From: Gammaproteobacteria bacterium UBA3498
GTDB lineage: Bacteria > Pseudomonadota > Gammaproteobacteria > Pseudomonadales > Pseudohongiellaceae
Reading direction: 5' to 3'
Length of the DNA: 9,201 bases
NCBI GenBank assembly: GCA_002377605.1
Contig: DFQD01000220.1
Coordinates: 1 to 9,201, forward strand
In this document: one piece after another, positions 1 to 7,767 of the stretch
How positions within the stretch are numbered: the first letter of the stretch is position 1
Layout of the letters: every line of letters begins with the position of its first letter
Translations under genes and position numbers: made by a program
The notes under the pieces: generated by a model
The model's input: the letters and a program-made list of their open reading frames with translations, nothing else
Database searches by the model: none
Told to the model about the DNA's origin: nothing

Positions 1-201
1 TATTGTACAGAGCAAAATGTTGCCAAGGTATACACAGCGGTGCTGATAAACAAAATTCATAATCGTAAACAAAGCCAGCTCCAGGTTGACTTCATTGGTC
101 TCGAAATTGAGGACCTTTATCTATATGGTTATGGCATGGATTATAAAGGCTATTTAAGAAATGCAGCAGGAATCTTTGCTATTGCTGACGAGGATAAATA
201 G
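1..201 (+). CDS. hpt: Hypoxanthine-guanine phosphoribosyltransferase, C-terminal 66 residues (5' end outside window)
   Basis: Open from the first base in frame 1 to a TAG stop at 199-201, giving 66 residues. The enzyme transfers the phosphoribosyl group of PRPP to hypoxanthine or guanine in cytosolic purine salvage. The visible part carries the family's C-terminal purine-binding segment, VDFIGLEIED followed by YGYGMDYKGYLRN. By comparison with human HGPRT, Phe31 of the fragment should stack on the purine and Asp38 should contact it; the Pro-Asp usually found there is Glu-Asp here. The PRPP-binding loop lies upstream of the window. The gene runs convergently into the AddA-like gene, with 4 nt between the two stop codons. 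The family call rests on this C-terminal signature alone, so the exact purine preference (hypoxanthine or guanine) cannot be judged. Confidence 0.85.
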   Translation, partial: YCTEQNVAKVYTAVLINKIHNRKQSQLQVDFIGLEIEDLYLYGYGMDYKGYLRNAAGIFAIADEDK

Positions 202-205
202 ATGT

Positions 206-3200
206 TTATTGATGATGTTTAATTTCTACTAGTTTTGGAATGGCGGTGAATAGCAATGCCATTTTAGTCGTTCTGCATTCCATTTCTTCAAAGAGGCGCT
301 TGTATCTCCGTAACTGTGCTTCGTGCCTTTTAGTCTGGTTTTCTATGAATTCCGATTCGTCGCCGTTTGGCTTGCCTGATTTATAATCGATAATCCAACG
401 CACGTTCTCTTTGTCAATAAAAGTTCGATCGATAAGATGGTTCTGTATTATCCCTTTATGTAACGATGAAATTGAGAGTTCACTTTGAGATTTTTCCTGA
501 TTATCGTCGAATATCCAATTGAGATCTTCGTCCTCTAATGTTCTGTGAATAGATTCGGAGATCATTTCAAGAGAGTTTAATAACTCTTGCTTTGAGTCTG
601 TAGCATTACGCAATTGTAGCGACCAGTATGCTTTTTTTGTCTGCAATGATTTTAGATAAGAACTTTTTCCCTCGTTATTAGCATAAACTTCTAGTTCCTG
701 ATGAATAATCTCACCAATGCGCGCAGTTAAATTGGATTCCTGCTCGTCAGAGTATTGATCTGTAGAGTCTGTATACTGGTTGAGCTTGGTTAGATAGTTA
801 AGTTCGGTATCATCGAGTTGTTTTAATGTTTTAACTCGCTTGATAGGCGTTGGGGATGGTAGTTCATTCTTTTCATTTTGCTTTTCTTCATCCACGCCCC
901 TCATTAATGATTTTAGTGAAACTATACTAAGTGCATTCGCTTCTCTTTCCAGCTCTCTCCAGATGCGGCTGAGTAGGCTTTTAGAAGATACTTGCAATTC
1001 ATTTTTATCTGACAAACCAACGGTAGCTAAAAGCTTTGCTGATATCTTGGCCCGCGTAATGGCGATATATAATAGCCGGGTATTTTCAAGTAAGGTTTTC
1101 TGTTGTTTCTCGTGCCGGAGTAGTGCATACATGGCGTCGTCATTGCTGCCCGTGGCGGACAAAGCTGCAAAAAGCAGCCGTCCTTGGCCGTGATTATTAA
1201 TTCGTTCATGCCAGACGAATAAGGGCTTGTCGTCACTGCGAGGTGGATTAGCAAGCCCGGGAATGATGACATGATCAAATTCTAGCCCTTTAGCCTTGTG
1301 CATGGTTAATAGTTGCACCGGGGTTTCGGTTTGGTTCATCAAATTCTTCTGCTGTACAGGAATGAATGAATCAAAAACCAGTTCTTGAAATTGTTCCAAG
1401 CTGTTTAAACCGCCCGCGTATTCCTGTTTAGTGAGAAGGTCGAAATAGAGATTAACGCAGGCTATTTCTCTGTTAGTGTCAATAGCAGCTGCACCTCTTA
1501 AAAGATTCCATGTAGTTTCAACTAATTCGCGTAATGAGGTTTGGTAGCGAAATCTCATGCTATAGGCTATGTTATTTACGAATTGCGCCAATCGTTCTGC
1601 GCCATTCTGACTTAAATTTGGAATTTCATGTGACTGCGAAATTGTATTCCAAACTGATCTATTTTTACCGAATTGCGCGACGGCATGTAAGTCGCTAGTG
1701 GTTAGTCCTAACCAGGGGGCGCGTAAAATAGAAAACCAAGACAATCGATCATGAGGGTTGAGCAGTGCCTTGGTTAGGCTTAATAGATCTCGGACGACCT
1801 GCAAATCCCCCATTCGATCAATGTCATTGGATTCCCAAGAAATATGGCTCTTGTGTAACTCTCTAATAATGTATTCTAGGTGTCCTCTATTGCGGACTAG
1901 AATGGCAATACTTTCACTAGGCACTTTTCCTTGTTTTCTTAGTTGTTTTATGTGATCAATAGCCAGTTTTGCTTCTGTCTCTCTTGCGGCGATACGTTCA
2001 TCTTTGTCGTAAGTGATTATTTCTGTACTTATACCTCCGTTTTTATCTGCTGTTTTAGTAGCTATAGAATGCGTATAAGGAACTGCTCCTCTAGAAGGAT
2101 TCGGTTTGTTTGGAAAAGCAGAGGCAAAGTGTTCATTTACCCAATTAACTATTCCGGCCTGAGAGCGAAAGTTCGCGCTTAGTAATAATGGTTGAACTAC
2201 AATATTAGGCAATCCGTTTTGCTGGATGTTCAAATAAAGGCCTACATTGGCATTACGAAATCCATAACAAGACTGCAGGGCGTCGCCGACTAAAAATAAA
2301 GAGCGTTCATCACCCATTTCCCATCCAGCAGTTAACTGCTGCAGAATATCTAGCTGCAATTGAGAAGTATCTTGGAATTCATCTACCAAAATATGTTGAA
2401 TGTTATGGTCCAGAACAAAGGTTAGATCTGTTGGATTGGTGTCACAGCCTAACGCCGCACGAGCAGCCGCTCCGGTTTGGATGAAATCGATGAGTCCAAA
2501 CCGACGAAATGACAGAAGTAATTCGCTACCTAGTTGCGTTAAAACTTTGGTTAGTGCTGTTAAAAATTCCCATTGTTGGTTGTCAGTAGATGAATCTGGA
2601 AGTAAGCGCACATAGTTGAGTGAACTCAGTAGATCATCTTCTTTTAATAGCTCATCCTTGAGCTCAACAAATTGTTGTTTGCGTAGACTGCAGAGTGCTT
2701 GATGCTCCTTGTCAGCTTTGTCTCCAGTTGGAAATCCATTACGCACATCAACTTTACGTCTCCAGTTTCCTTCTTTGGTTAAAAAAAGATTAAGAATAAA
2801 ACGCCAGATATGTCTGTCTTTGTTATCGGATTTGGGTATTACAGAAAATTGATTTAGTTGAGCATATTGGATAGGTTTCTCGCTTTTTAAGTTAGTGAGG
2901 GCATAGTTTGCAAGCCCTAGTATCGCCGGAGCAAACGGTTGCAGTACTCTCTGCGCTTCGGCTATGGACTCTGAAACTAACTCTTCTAGGCAGGTTTGTA
3001 GATAAACTCTTGCTTTTTCATTGCTATTACCAATCTCTAATATATGAGGGAGCCACTGATCGCGATTGTAGAGTAAATCCATTAGTAACTTTTCGAGCCG
3101 GCTCAAATCATTGTCTAAGTGAATCTGTACTCGCTCTAAATCATCACTTATACGGTTGTCCTGATCCAATTGCTTTAAGATATTAGCGATAGCGTCACGG

Positions 3201-3667
3201 AAACATTGATCTACATCTTCAGTGATTTGAGGATTGCCTCCGATACGGCTTAATACTGGTAGTTGACTAGCGAGATAAAAACAAAAACTATCAATGGTTT
3301 GCACTCGTAGGCGGGAAGGGTTTTCTAATAAATGCCAGTTGTTATCTTTATTTTTTGTCAGGACATCTCTGGCAATTTTGAGTCTATGTTGCTCGAATTG
3401 CCCGGAAACTACATCTTTGCTCGAATCAATTTCTCTTGCCCAGTAAAGTGTTTGCAAAATCCGTTCACGCATTTCGCTGGCGGCTTTCTTGGTAAATGTA
3501 ATGGCTAATATTTGTTCTGGCTGCTCACAGACTGATAGCAGTTTCAAATAGCGGAAGGCGAGTAACGCTGTTTTTCCAGAGCCTGCTGGCGCCTGTACAA
3601 TAAATGATTTACTTATATCAAGTGCTTGGTCGCGGGCTGATTGATCTGGCAGGTCAGCGTTCATCAT
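206..3667 (-). CDS. AddA-like UvrD/RecB-family helicase with C-terminal PD-(D/E)XK nuclease (1153 aa)
   Basis: Probable ATP-dependent motor-nuclease subunit of a two-subunit double-strand-break resection enzyme. All SF1A helicase motifs are visible: a Q-motif region near residues 8-14, Walker A APAGSGKT (26-33), motif Ia ITFTKKAASEM (55-65), Walker B/motif II VDEFQDTS (428-435), motif III LVGDALQSCYGFR (459-471), motif IV SANFRS (498-502 region), motif V LLTMHKAKGLEFDHV (786-800) and motif VI TRLLYIAITRAK (863-874). The C-terminal nuclease has RIGEIIH (His989), Asp1080, IDYKSG (Asp1094, Lys1096) and QLRRY (from Gln1118). The length is normal for AddA. The start is the first of two adjacent ATGs; it overlaps the TGA of the upstream AddB-like gene by 4 nt (ATGA), so translation is probably coupled. 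It is the last gene of the mnmH operon. RecB is the main alternative, but the AddB-like partner and the absence of recC/recD here favour AddA. Motif III departs slightly from the usual GDPxQSIYxFR. Confidence 0.9.
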   Translation of the reverse strand: MMNADLPDQSARDQALDISKSFIVQAPAGSGKTALLAFRYLKLLSVCEQPEQILAITFTKKAASEMRERILQTLYWAREIDSSKDVVSGQFEQHRLKIARDVLTKNKDNNWHLLENPSRLRVQTIDSFCFYLASQLPVLSRIGGNPQITEDVDQCFRDAIANILKQLDQDNRISDDLERVQIHLDNDLSRLEKLLMDLLYNRDQWLPHILEIGNSNEKARVYLQTCLEELVSESIAEAQRVLQPFAPAILGLANYALTNLKSEKPIQYAQLNQFSVIPKSDNKDRHIWRFILNLFLTKEGNWRRKVDVRNGFPTGDKADKEHQALCSLRKQQFVELKDELLKEDDLLSSLNYVRLLPDSSTDNQQWEFLTALTKVLTQLGSELLLSFRRFGLIDFIQTGAAARAALGCDTNPTDLTFVLDHNIQHILVDEFQDTSQLQLDILQQLTAGWEMGDERSLFLVGDALQSCYGFRNANVGLYLNIQQNGLPNIVVQPLLLSANFRSQAGIVNWVNEHFASAFPNKPNPSRGAVPYTHSIATKTADKNGGISTEIITYDKDERIAARETEAKLAIDHIKQLRKQGKVPSESIAILVRNRGHLEYIIRELHKSHISWESNDIDRMGDLQVVRDLLSLTKALLNPHDRLSWFSILRAPWLGLTTSDLHAVAQFGKNRSVWNTISQSHEIPNLSQNGAERLAQFVNNIAYSMRFRYQTSLRELVETTWNLLRGAAAIDTNREIACVNLYFDLLTKQEYAGGLNSLEQFQELVFDSFIPVQQKNLMNQTETPVQLLTMHKAKGLEFDHVIIPGLANPPRSDDKPLFVWHERINNHGQGRLLFAALSATGSNDDAMYALLRHEKQQKTLLENTRLLYIAITRAKISAKLLATVGLSDKNELQVSSKSLLSRIWRELEREANALSIVSLKSLMRGVDEEKQNEKNELPSPTPIKRVKTLKQLDDTELNYLTKLNQYTDSTDQYSDEQESNLTARIGEIIHQELEVYANNEGKSSYLKSLQTKKAYWSLQLRNATDSKQELLNSLEMISESIHRTLEDEDLNWIFDDNQEKSQSELSISSLHKGIIQNHLIDRTFIDKENVRWIIDYKSGKPNGDESEFIENQTKRHEAQLRRYKRLFEEMECRTTKMALLFTAIPKLVEIKHHQ
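239..263 (+). terminator. Weak candidate intrinsic terminator for hpt, inside the 3' end of the AddA-like gene
   Basis: AATGGC (239-244) and GCCATT (258-263) form a 6-bp stem about 38 nt after the hpt stop. Two further inner pairs are possible, and the right arm runs into TTTT. The short stem and U-tract make this weak. The bases also encode the last residues of the AddA-like protein, so the symmetry may be accidental. No better hairpin with a T-run was seen for either convergent gene. Confidence 0.25.
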
Positions 3668-6402
3668 TCATTAACGTCTTGGTCGAGCACATCGGAATTG
3701 GTGAGCTCTTGAATTCTGCATAAAGATTGTAAGCCGCAATAAGTGCAGGTCTTTAGTGGTTTGATCGGATTAACTTTAGACTCTCCTGCATTAAACTCGT
3801 TACCAAATTGGAGAATTTTTTCCGACCAGGATTTTGTGATCTGTTCCCAATTCATATCAGTCCATTTTTCTTGATCGATTGCTCTAATCTCTGATGAAAA
3901 TGATTCAGTCTTAGCTATCCCGGAGTAACCTATTTTTTCGGCGTTAACGTGAGCTATGGTTGCTGATTGCACTTGTTCAAAATCACTGTTAGACGCCATG
4001 CTATAGTAGAGCGGTAATTGCATGTCTTCCGGTCTATCGTCCAACCAACTCCGAGTAGAGACCGTATATTTACCGGTTTTGTAATCCAGTAAGGCCGTGG
4101 AATGGTTTTCTAAGCGGTCAATGCGGTCAATTCTTATCTTTAATAATAAGTTGCCATAGTTTTGTTTTAATGATTGTTCTCGCGCGATGATGTTGAAAGC
4201 AGGACGTTTTTTTTCTACTTCGATGAATTTGTGTAGTAATTCTTCAATGCGTTGTCTCTCAATCTTTTGAAAACGAGGTGTCATGATGTCACGGAAACGT
4301 TTTGTCAGATGCTCAACCGCCTTTGCGCTAGCATACTCAATAGATTTTGCGGGATCTGTTGTTTCCAGGTCATCGCTGGACTCAATACTCTCGAAAAGAT
4401 GTTCCAATGCAATATGTACAGCAGTTCCTCTAGCTTTTTTGCTTAGGCCGGTTTCCAAGGATGGTTCCGGTTCAAGCTGCAATCTATTTTTCGCAAAGGC
4501 TCGAAAAGGACAGCTTGATTGATCGCTGATTAAACTTGCGCCACCAACCACTGATTCTTCTTTTTTTAGGGGCAACGAAGTATCTGAAACTCTTTCCATG
4601 GTGATGTCGTGTATTTGTTGCGCCGTTTTTTGATGTAGCGAACGCGTGACGTCGATTGAATCGCCTAATTCAAATTCTTGAATAAAGCTACTCGCTCGGA
4701 GCTCTTGATCTCCTTCGCTCTTGCAATAGCTTGCATGAATAGAGAAATTAATAGAGGCGAGTAATTGTGCGAAAAGCCTGAGACTATTATCTAACTGAAT
4801 TTCACTATGGCTTCTTGGGATTCCAGCTGCTTTTTGTGTGGCATAAGGTATGAAAGATGAAGGCCTAGCAGGCTCTGGCCACTGTTGGTCATTAAATCCA
4901 AGCAACCAAACATGATCGAATTCCAGCCCAATAGATTCATTAACCGAGTAAAAAGAAATGGGTAATGAGCTATCGAACTGACTATTGATAGCCTGTTGTG
5001 TGGCTAGAAGGCGTAACTTGGACAATGCTGATGAATAATCGAGCCTGGGCAGCATTGAAGAAGTTCTACCAAATTGAGTAAGTAACTTTTGCCAGTGAGT
5101 AAGTACGCGTGCCTGATTATGGAAATTATGAAACTCAGCCCATCCAGTAGTCTTGAGTATTCGACCAAACATTTGGCTCCACTGAAGTGTTGTCGACTTC
5201 GGTTGTAATTTGCGGAGTTCAGTTCTGATTTTTAGCAGCTGAGTGGCAAATAACTTACAGTGATAAGCATGCTCTTCGTTTTCAATCAAATATGAGAGTT
5301 CACGGCTGCTAATTGTGGTATGGGCTCGACTACGCAGGAAGGAAGCTAAACTGATTCTGGCTTGGTTTTCAATTTCCGGATCGGATGCTTCTTCATGGAT
5401 AAGAAATGGAGACTGCAATAATCTAATCAGATCTTCGATTTGGTGTTGCTCTCTGCCTAAACCAAGAACTAAGAGTGCATCATGAATGATCGGGGTATCG
5501 ATTAATCGAGTTGCACTGCCTGTTGAGTTATAGAGTGGTTGTTCGTCGTGATTGTGAAATAATAAATCCGGCTTTAGCGTATTGCGGAGTGCACGCTCAA
5601 CGTGAGCTCTATCTGATACTTTATTGCCGCTAATAATGCCTATGTGTGCGTCGGCGTTCTCGTCTAGAATTTTTTTCACCCATGCTACACAGTTTTGGAT
5701 TTCCGAATCCTTATCGCCGAATTCTAGTTTGGTTTTGCATAGCTTGCTGTTAACCGATTCTTTGGGAGCGGTGAGTAATTCTTCAGAATCTGGTAAAGCG
5801 GCGAACAAATTTTGATACAGTGGGGGAGGGTTATAAAAATTTACTAAGGTTGGCCGGTCTGGAAGAGATGCTGCCTTTTTGGAGCGTAACAGCTGAGTAA
5901 AAATAGCTATCGCATCAACCAGGCTAATCAGTTGTAAATTTTTACATTGGGTTTGAAATATTTCTATCCATTGTGAAAAAACGGCAACGTCCGTTATGTT
6001 GGAATTAGTTTTGAGTTCATGTATAAAAACTTTCGGGTCTAACCATTGCCGGGCCAATTGATAACTGTGAGCAACTGCATTCGCAGTTTCATGAGGGTTT
6101 AATAAAGGAATGGTATCTAGCGAATTTTCAATGATTTCATTCCAGAGCAGAATCTCTTCGCTCGCAGTAAGCAATTGTAATTGATTGCAGGGTTCCACTC
6201 CCTGTCGTGCATTTAGTTCCCAATATTGCTTAATGAATATATCTATCGGTATTACGGCCGGAGTTATAGTTGCTTTTGCATCGGTTGAATCGAGATATTG
6301 CGCCAAAATTGCATCTTTTATGCGCAGGCTGGGTACCAAAATTGTTGCGCCAGCTTCAATATGAGGTAAGAGTTGATTTAGATTGATTCGAGTTATAGCC
6401 AT
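3664..6402 (-). CDS. AddB-like PD-(D/E)XK nuclease with Fe-S staple (TIGR03623-type probable DNA repair protein, 912 aa)
   Basis: Second subunit of the presumed AddAB-like resection complex. The C-terminal part is a nuclease of the AddB/Cas4 type held by an iron-sulfur cluster: Cys631 in SSCPFRAF, then Cys886, Cys889 and Cys895 in TCTYCGLQSLC. Nuclease residues are His663 in GTAVHIALEHLF, acidic residues in RIDRID (Asp759, Asp762), LLDYKTG (Asp773, Lys775) and QLPLYY (from Gln795). The N-terminal half is a degenerate helicase: no Walker A is present near ATILVPSL (19-26), although a motif-V-like stretch GLEFDHVW (492-499) remains. It is therefore expected to be a structural and nuclease subunit, with ATP-driven movement left to the AddA-like partner. 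A length near 900 aa matches my memory of TIGR03623. It starts 9 nt after the mnmH stop with no strong Shine-Dalgarno, and its TGA overlaps the next gene's ATG. Confidence 0.88.
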   Translation of the reverse strand: MAITRINLNQLLPHIEAGATILVPSLRIKDAILAQYLDSTDAKATITPAVIPIDIFIKQYWELNARQGVEPCNQLQLLTASEEILLWNEIIENSLDTIPLLNPHETANAVAHSYQLARQWLDPKVFIHELKTNSNITDVAVFSQWIEIFQTQCKNLQLISLVDAIAIFTQLLRSKKAASLPDRPTLVNFYNPPPLYQNLFAALPDSEELLTAPKESVNSKLCKTKLEFGDKDSEIQNCVAWVKKILDENADAHIGIISGNKVSDRAHVERALRNTLKPDLLFHNHDEQPLYNSTGSATRLIDTPIIHDALLVLGLGREQHQIEDLIRLLQSPFLIHEEASDPEIENQARISLASFLRSRAHTTISSRELSYLIENEEHAYHCKLFATQLLKIRTELRKLQPKSTTLQWSQMFGRILKTTGWAEFHNFHNQARVLTHWQKLLTQFGRTSSMLPRLDYSSALSKLRLLATQQAINSQFDSSLPISFYSVNESIGLEFDHVWLLGFNDQQWPEPARPSSFIPYATQKAAGIPRSHSEIQLDNSLRLFAQLLASINFSIHASYCKSEGDQELRASSFIQEFELGDSIDVTRSLHQKTAQQIHDITMERVSDTSLPLKKEESVVGGASLISDQSSCPFRAFAKNRLQLEPEPSLETGLSKKARGTAVHIALEHLFESIESSDDLETTDPAKSIEYASAKAVEHLTKRFRDIMTPRFQKIERQRIEELLHKFIEVEKKRPAFNIIAREQSLKQNYGNLLLKIRIDRIDRLENHSTALLDYKTGKYTVSTRSWLDDRPEDMQLPLYYSMASNSDFEQVQSATIAHVNAEKIGYSGIAKTESFSSEIRAIDQEKWTDMNWEQITKSWSEKILQFGNEFNAGESKVNPIKPLKTCTYCGLQSLCRIQELTNSDVLDQDVNE

Positions 6403-6411
6403 CTTGATTTT

Positions 6412-7515
6412 TTACTTGGGCCTATCAATATTTCTTGCCCAGTTAAGAAATTCTACTTTGTCGCCTCTGAATACTATGCGATGAGACTTCTTTTCCAGTT
6501 GATATTCGTACATTGGATCATAGTAGGCATTGAGCAGCTTACCTATCCACTCCCGATGTATTGCTGCGCTGTTGTTTAAGTTATCTGAAACGAGCGCATC
6601 CTTCATGAGTTGACTGATTTCAGTGTAGCGATCGTTTCCTAATCGCCGCTTAATTCGGATCAGAGCAGAGAGTAAAGAATCAGCAAAAAGTGCTTCAAAA
6701 TGTTTTGAGTCATGGGCTTTGTACTCTTGATAGTTCGAGAAAATATAGTCATTGAGGATAGTATTTATTCGAGATTCAATGGGCTCCTCGATGATTGCCA
6801 GGGGGCTGACAGACATTTGCCTATGGATGACTAGGGGCACGGAAAGAGATCCAATGGCTCTACTCTCATCCTCGATAAAAATTTTGCTGGCAATTTTGAA
6901 TTTGAGTTTTATTAAGTTGACAGCCAAGTTATTTTCAAAGTTAACCTGATTTGGCTGTTCTAGGCTACGACGACCAAACGCAGAACCTCGATGATTCGCA
7001 TTGCCTTCTAAATCAATCGAAAAATTCAACTGTTTCAGCAGGTGAGTTTTAGCGGAGCCAGTTTTGCCGCCGATCACGATAAACTTTTCTTGCTTGCTGG
7101 CTTGATCGATTGTAATTAGACAAAATCGGCGTAAGGCTTTATACCCGCCTTGGATAAGAGGAATTCTAATCCCTTCGTCGGCTAACCAGGTCTGCACCGT
7201 TTTTGAACGCAAGCCACCGCGGAAGCAATAAATCGCAGCGTACGGGTTAGAGTTAATAAATTCTATCCATTTCTCTATACGATTAGTTCGCGATTCGCCG
7301 CTGACTAGTTTTTCTCCTAGCGCGATAGCTATTTCCTGTCCAGCTTCTTTGTAACGAATACCCACTGCCTTTCTTTCGGAATCTTCTAGAAGCGGAATAT
7401 TGTGGGCGCACGGAAATGAGCCGCGTTGAAATTCAGTGGGAGCTCTAACATCTAGTAGTGGGTGATCGTTTTCTAGTAGGTCGGCGAAAGCTGTAACTGC
7501 AAGTTGGTCAGGCAT
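6412..7515 (-). CDS. mnmH: tRNA 2-selenouridine synthase (MnmH/SelU/YbbB), 367 aa
   Basis: Replaces the sulfur of 2-thiouridine with selenium at wobble position 34 of certain tRNAs, using selenophosphate, by way of a geranylated intermediate. Numbered from the chosen Met, an N-terminal rhodanese domain has LLDVRAPTEF (20-29) and the catalytic loop CFRGGLRS with Cys97. A P-loop domain follows: GGKTGSAKT (149-157), HRGSAFGRR (175-183), IEDESRAIG (214-222) and YYDPMYEYQ (331-339). The frame is open upstream to a GTG at 7587 (391 aa), but ATG 7515 is preferred. It places the catalytic cysteine at 97, as in E. coli SelU, gives the usual length, and lies downstream of a probable promoter. No clear Shine-Dalgarno precedes either start. 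The P-loop has Ala155 where the family normally has Gly. It is the first gene of the operon with the AddB- and AddA-like genes; selD is not in the window. Confidence 0.93.
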   Translation of the reverse strand: MPDQLAVTAFADLLENDHPLLDVRAPTEFQRGSFPCAHNIPLLEDSERKAVGIRYKEAGQEIAIALGEKLVSGESRTNRIEKWIEFINSNPYAAIYCFRGGLRSKTVQTWLADEGIRIPLIQGGYKALRRFCLITIDQASKQEKFIVIGGKTGSAKTHLLKQLNFSIDLEGNANHRGSAFGRRSLEQPNQVNFENNLAVNLIKLKFKIASKIFIEDESRAIGSLSVPLVIHRQMSVSPLAIIEEPIESRINTILNDYIFSNYQEYKAHDSKHFEALFADSLLSALIRIKRRLGNDRYTEISQLMKDALVSDNLNNSAAIHREWIGKLLNAYYDPMYEYQLEKKSHRIVFRGDKVEFLNWARNIDRPK

Positions 7516-7559
7516 GAAGCAATGCCGATTTGTGCCTGATATTGAACATAGATACTCCA

Positions 7560-7568
7560 ATTGTACCA
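7560..7568 (-). promoter_or_regulatory. Probable extended -10 promoter for the mnmH-addB-addA-like operon
   Basis: On the minus strand the bases read TGGTACAAT: a TACAAT -10 (5 of 6 to consensus) with an upstream TGn extension. No good -35 lies 16-18 nt upstream, which extended -10 promoters tolerate. Transcription would start near 7553, leaving a leader of roughly 38 nt before the ATG at 7515. This also puts the alternative GTG start at 7587 upstream of the transcript. Confidence 0.4.
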
Positions 7569-7609
7569 CTGTCCGTTGCTGCATCACTAATGAGGAGACT
7601 AGTTAGCTA

Positions 7610-7619
7610 TCCGGCCGGA
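7610..7619. repeat. 10-bp perfect palindrome TCCGGCCGGA
   Basis: Entirely self-complementary and GC-rich inside an AT-rich spacer. It sits about 45 bp upstream of the proposed mnmH -10, in a region where an activator or other regulator could bind. No regulator is recognised from the motif, and a 10-bp palindrome can occur by chance. Confidence 0.35.
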
Positions 7620-7642
7620 GTGGACTATTATTCTTAACATTG

Positions 7643-7661
7643 CTAGTGGTAATCTAGTGGT
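7643..7661 (+). repeat. Tandem direct repeat CTAGTGGT, 11-bp period
   Basis: CTAGTGGT occurs at 7643-7650 and again at 7654-7661, separated by AAT. The 11-bp period is about one helical turn, so both copies face the same side of the DNA, as expected for paired regulator half-sites. It overlaps the spacer of a weak plus-strand promoter candidate. Function is only inferred. Confidence 0.3.
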
Positions 7662-7767
7662 TTCTATCATATTGAAGACAAGGGTAAGATTAGTCGCTAT
7701 GACGGTCAACAGATCCAGTATGCTAAAGCTAATGCTTTTAAAATATCCCTTTAACTTGCCGTAATAA

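Larger units (their letters stand above)
7516..7767. other. Divergent intergenic region between mnmH and the DUF1285 gene
   Basis: No supported gene lies here. It must hold the promoters of both divergent units. On the minus strand there is an extended -10 for mnmH (7560-7568). On the plus strand there are only weak candidates for the DUF1285 gene: TATCAT (7665-7670) with TTGCTA (7640-7645) at a long 19-nt spacing, or TAAAAT (7739-7744) without a matching -35. A 10-bp GC palindrome (7610-7619) and an 8-bp direct repeat (7643-7661) stand out. A 21-codon ATG frame (7699-7761) ends in tandem TAA codons at 7762-7767, in the same frame as the DUF1285 gene. Confidence 0.6.

Noticed and set aside
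840..1193. 117-codon plus-strand frame inside the AddA-like gene
   Set aside because: Low-complexity Ser/Phe-rich translation opposite well-conserved helicase sequence; a shadow frame.
1027..1278. 83-codon minus-strand frame inside the AddA-like gene in another frame
   Set aside because: Same-strand out-of-frame shadow of the motif V-VI region, with no domain of its own.
206..6402. A phage-defence helicase-nuclease system
   Set aside because: UvrD-type helicases paired with Fe-S nucleases occur in defence islands, but the full AddA motif set, AddB architecture, ATGA coupling and housekeeping neighbours all point to a recombination-repair pair.
7516..7587. Longer mnmH starting at GTG 7587 (391 aa)
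   Set aside because: The extra 24 residues do not resemble the family N-terminus, they lie upstream of or across the likely promoter, and ATG 7515 puts the catalytic cysteine at position 97 as in E. coli.
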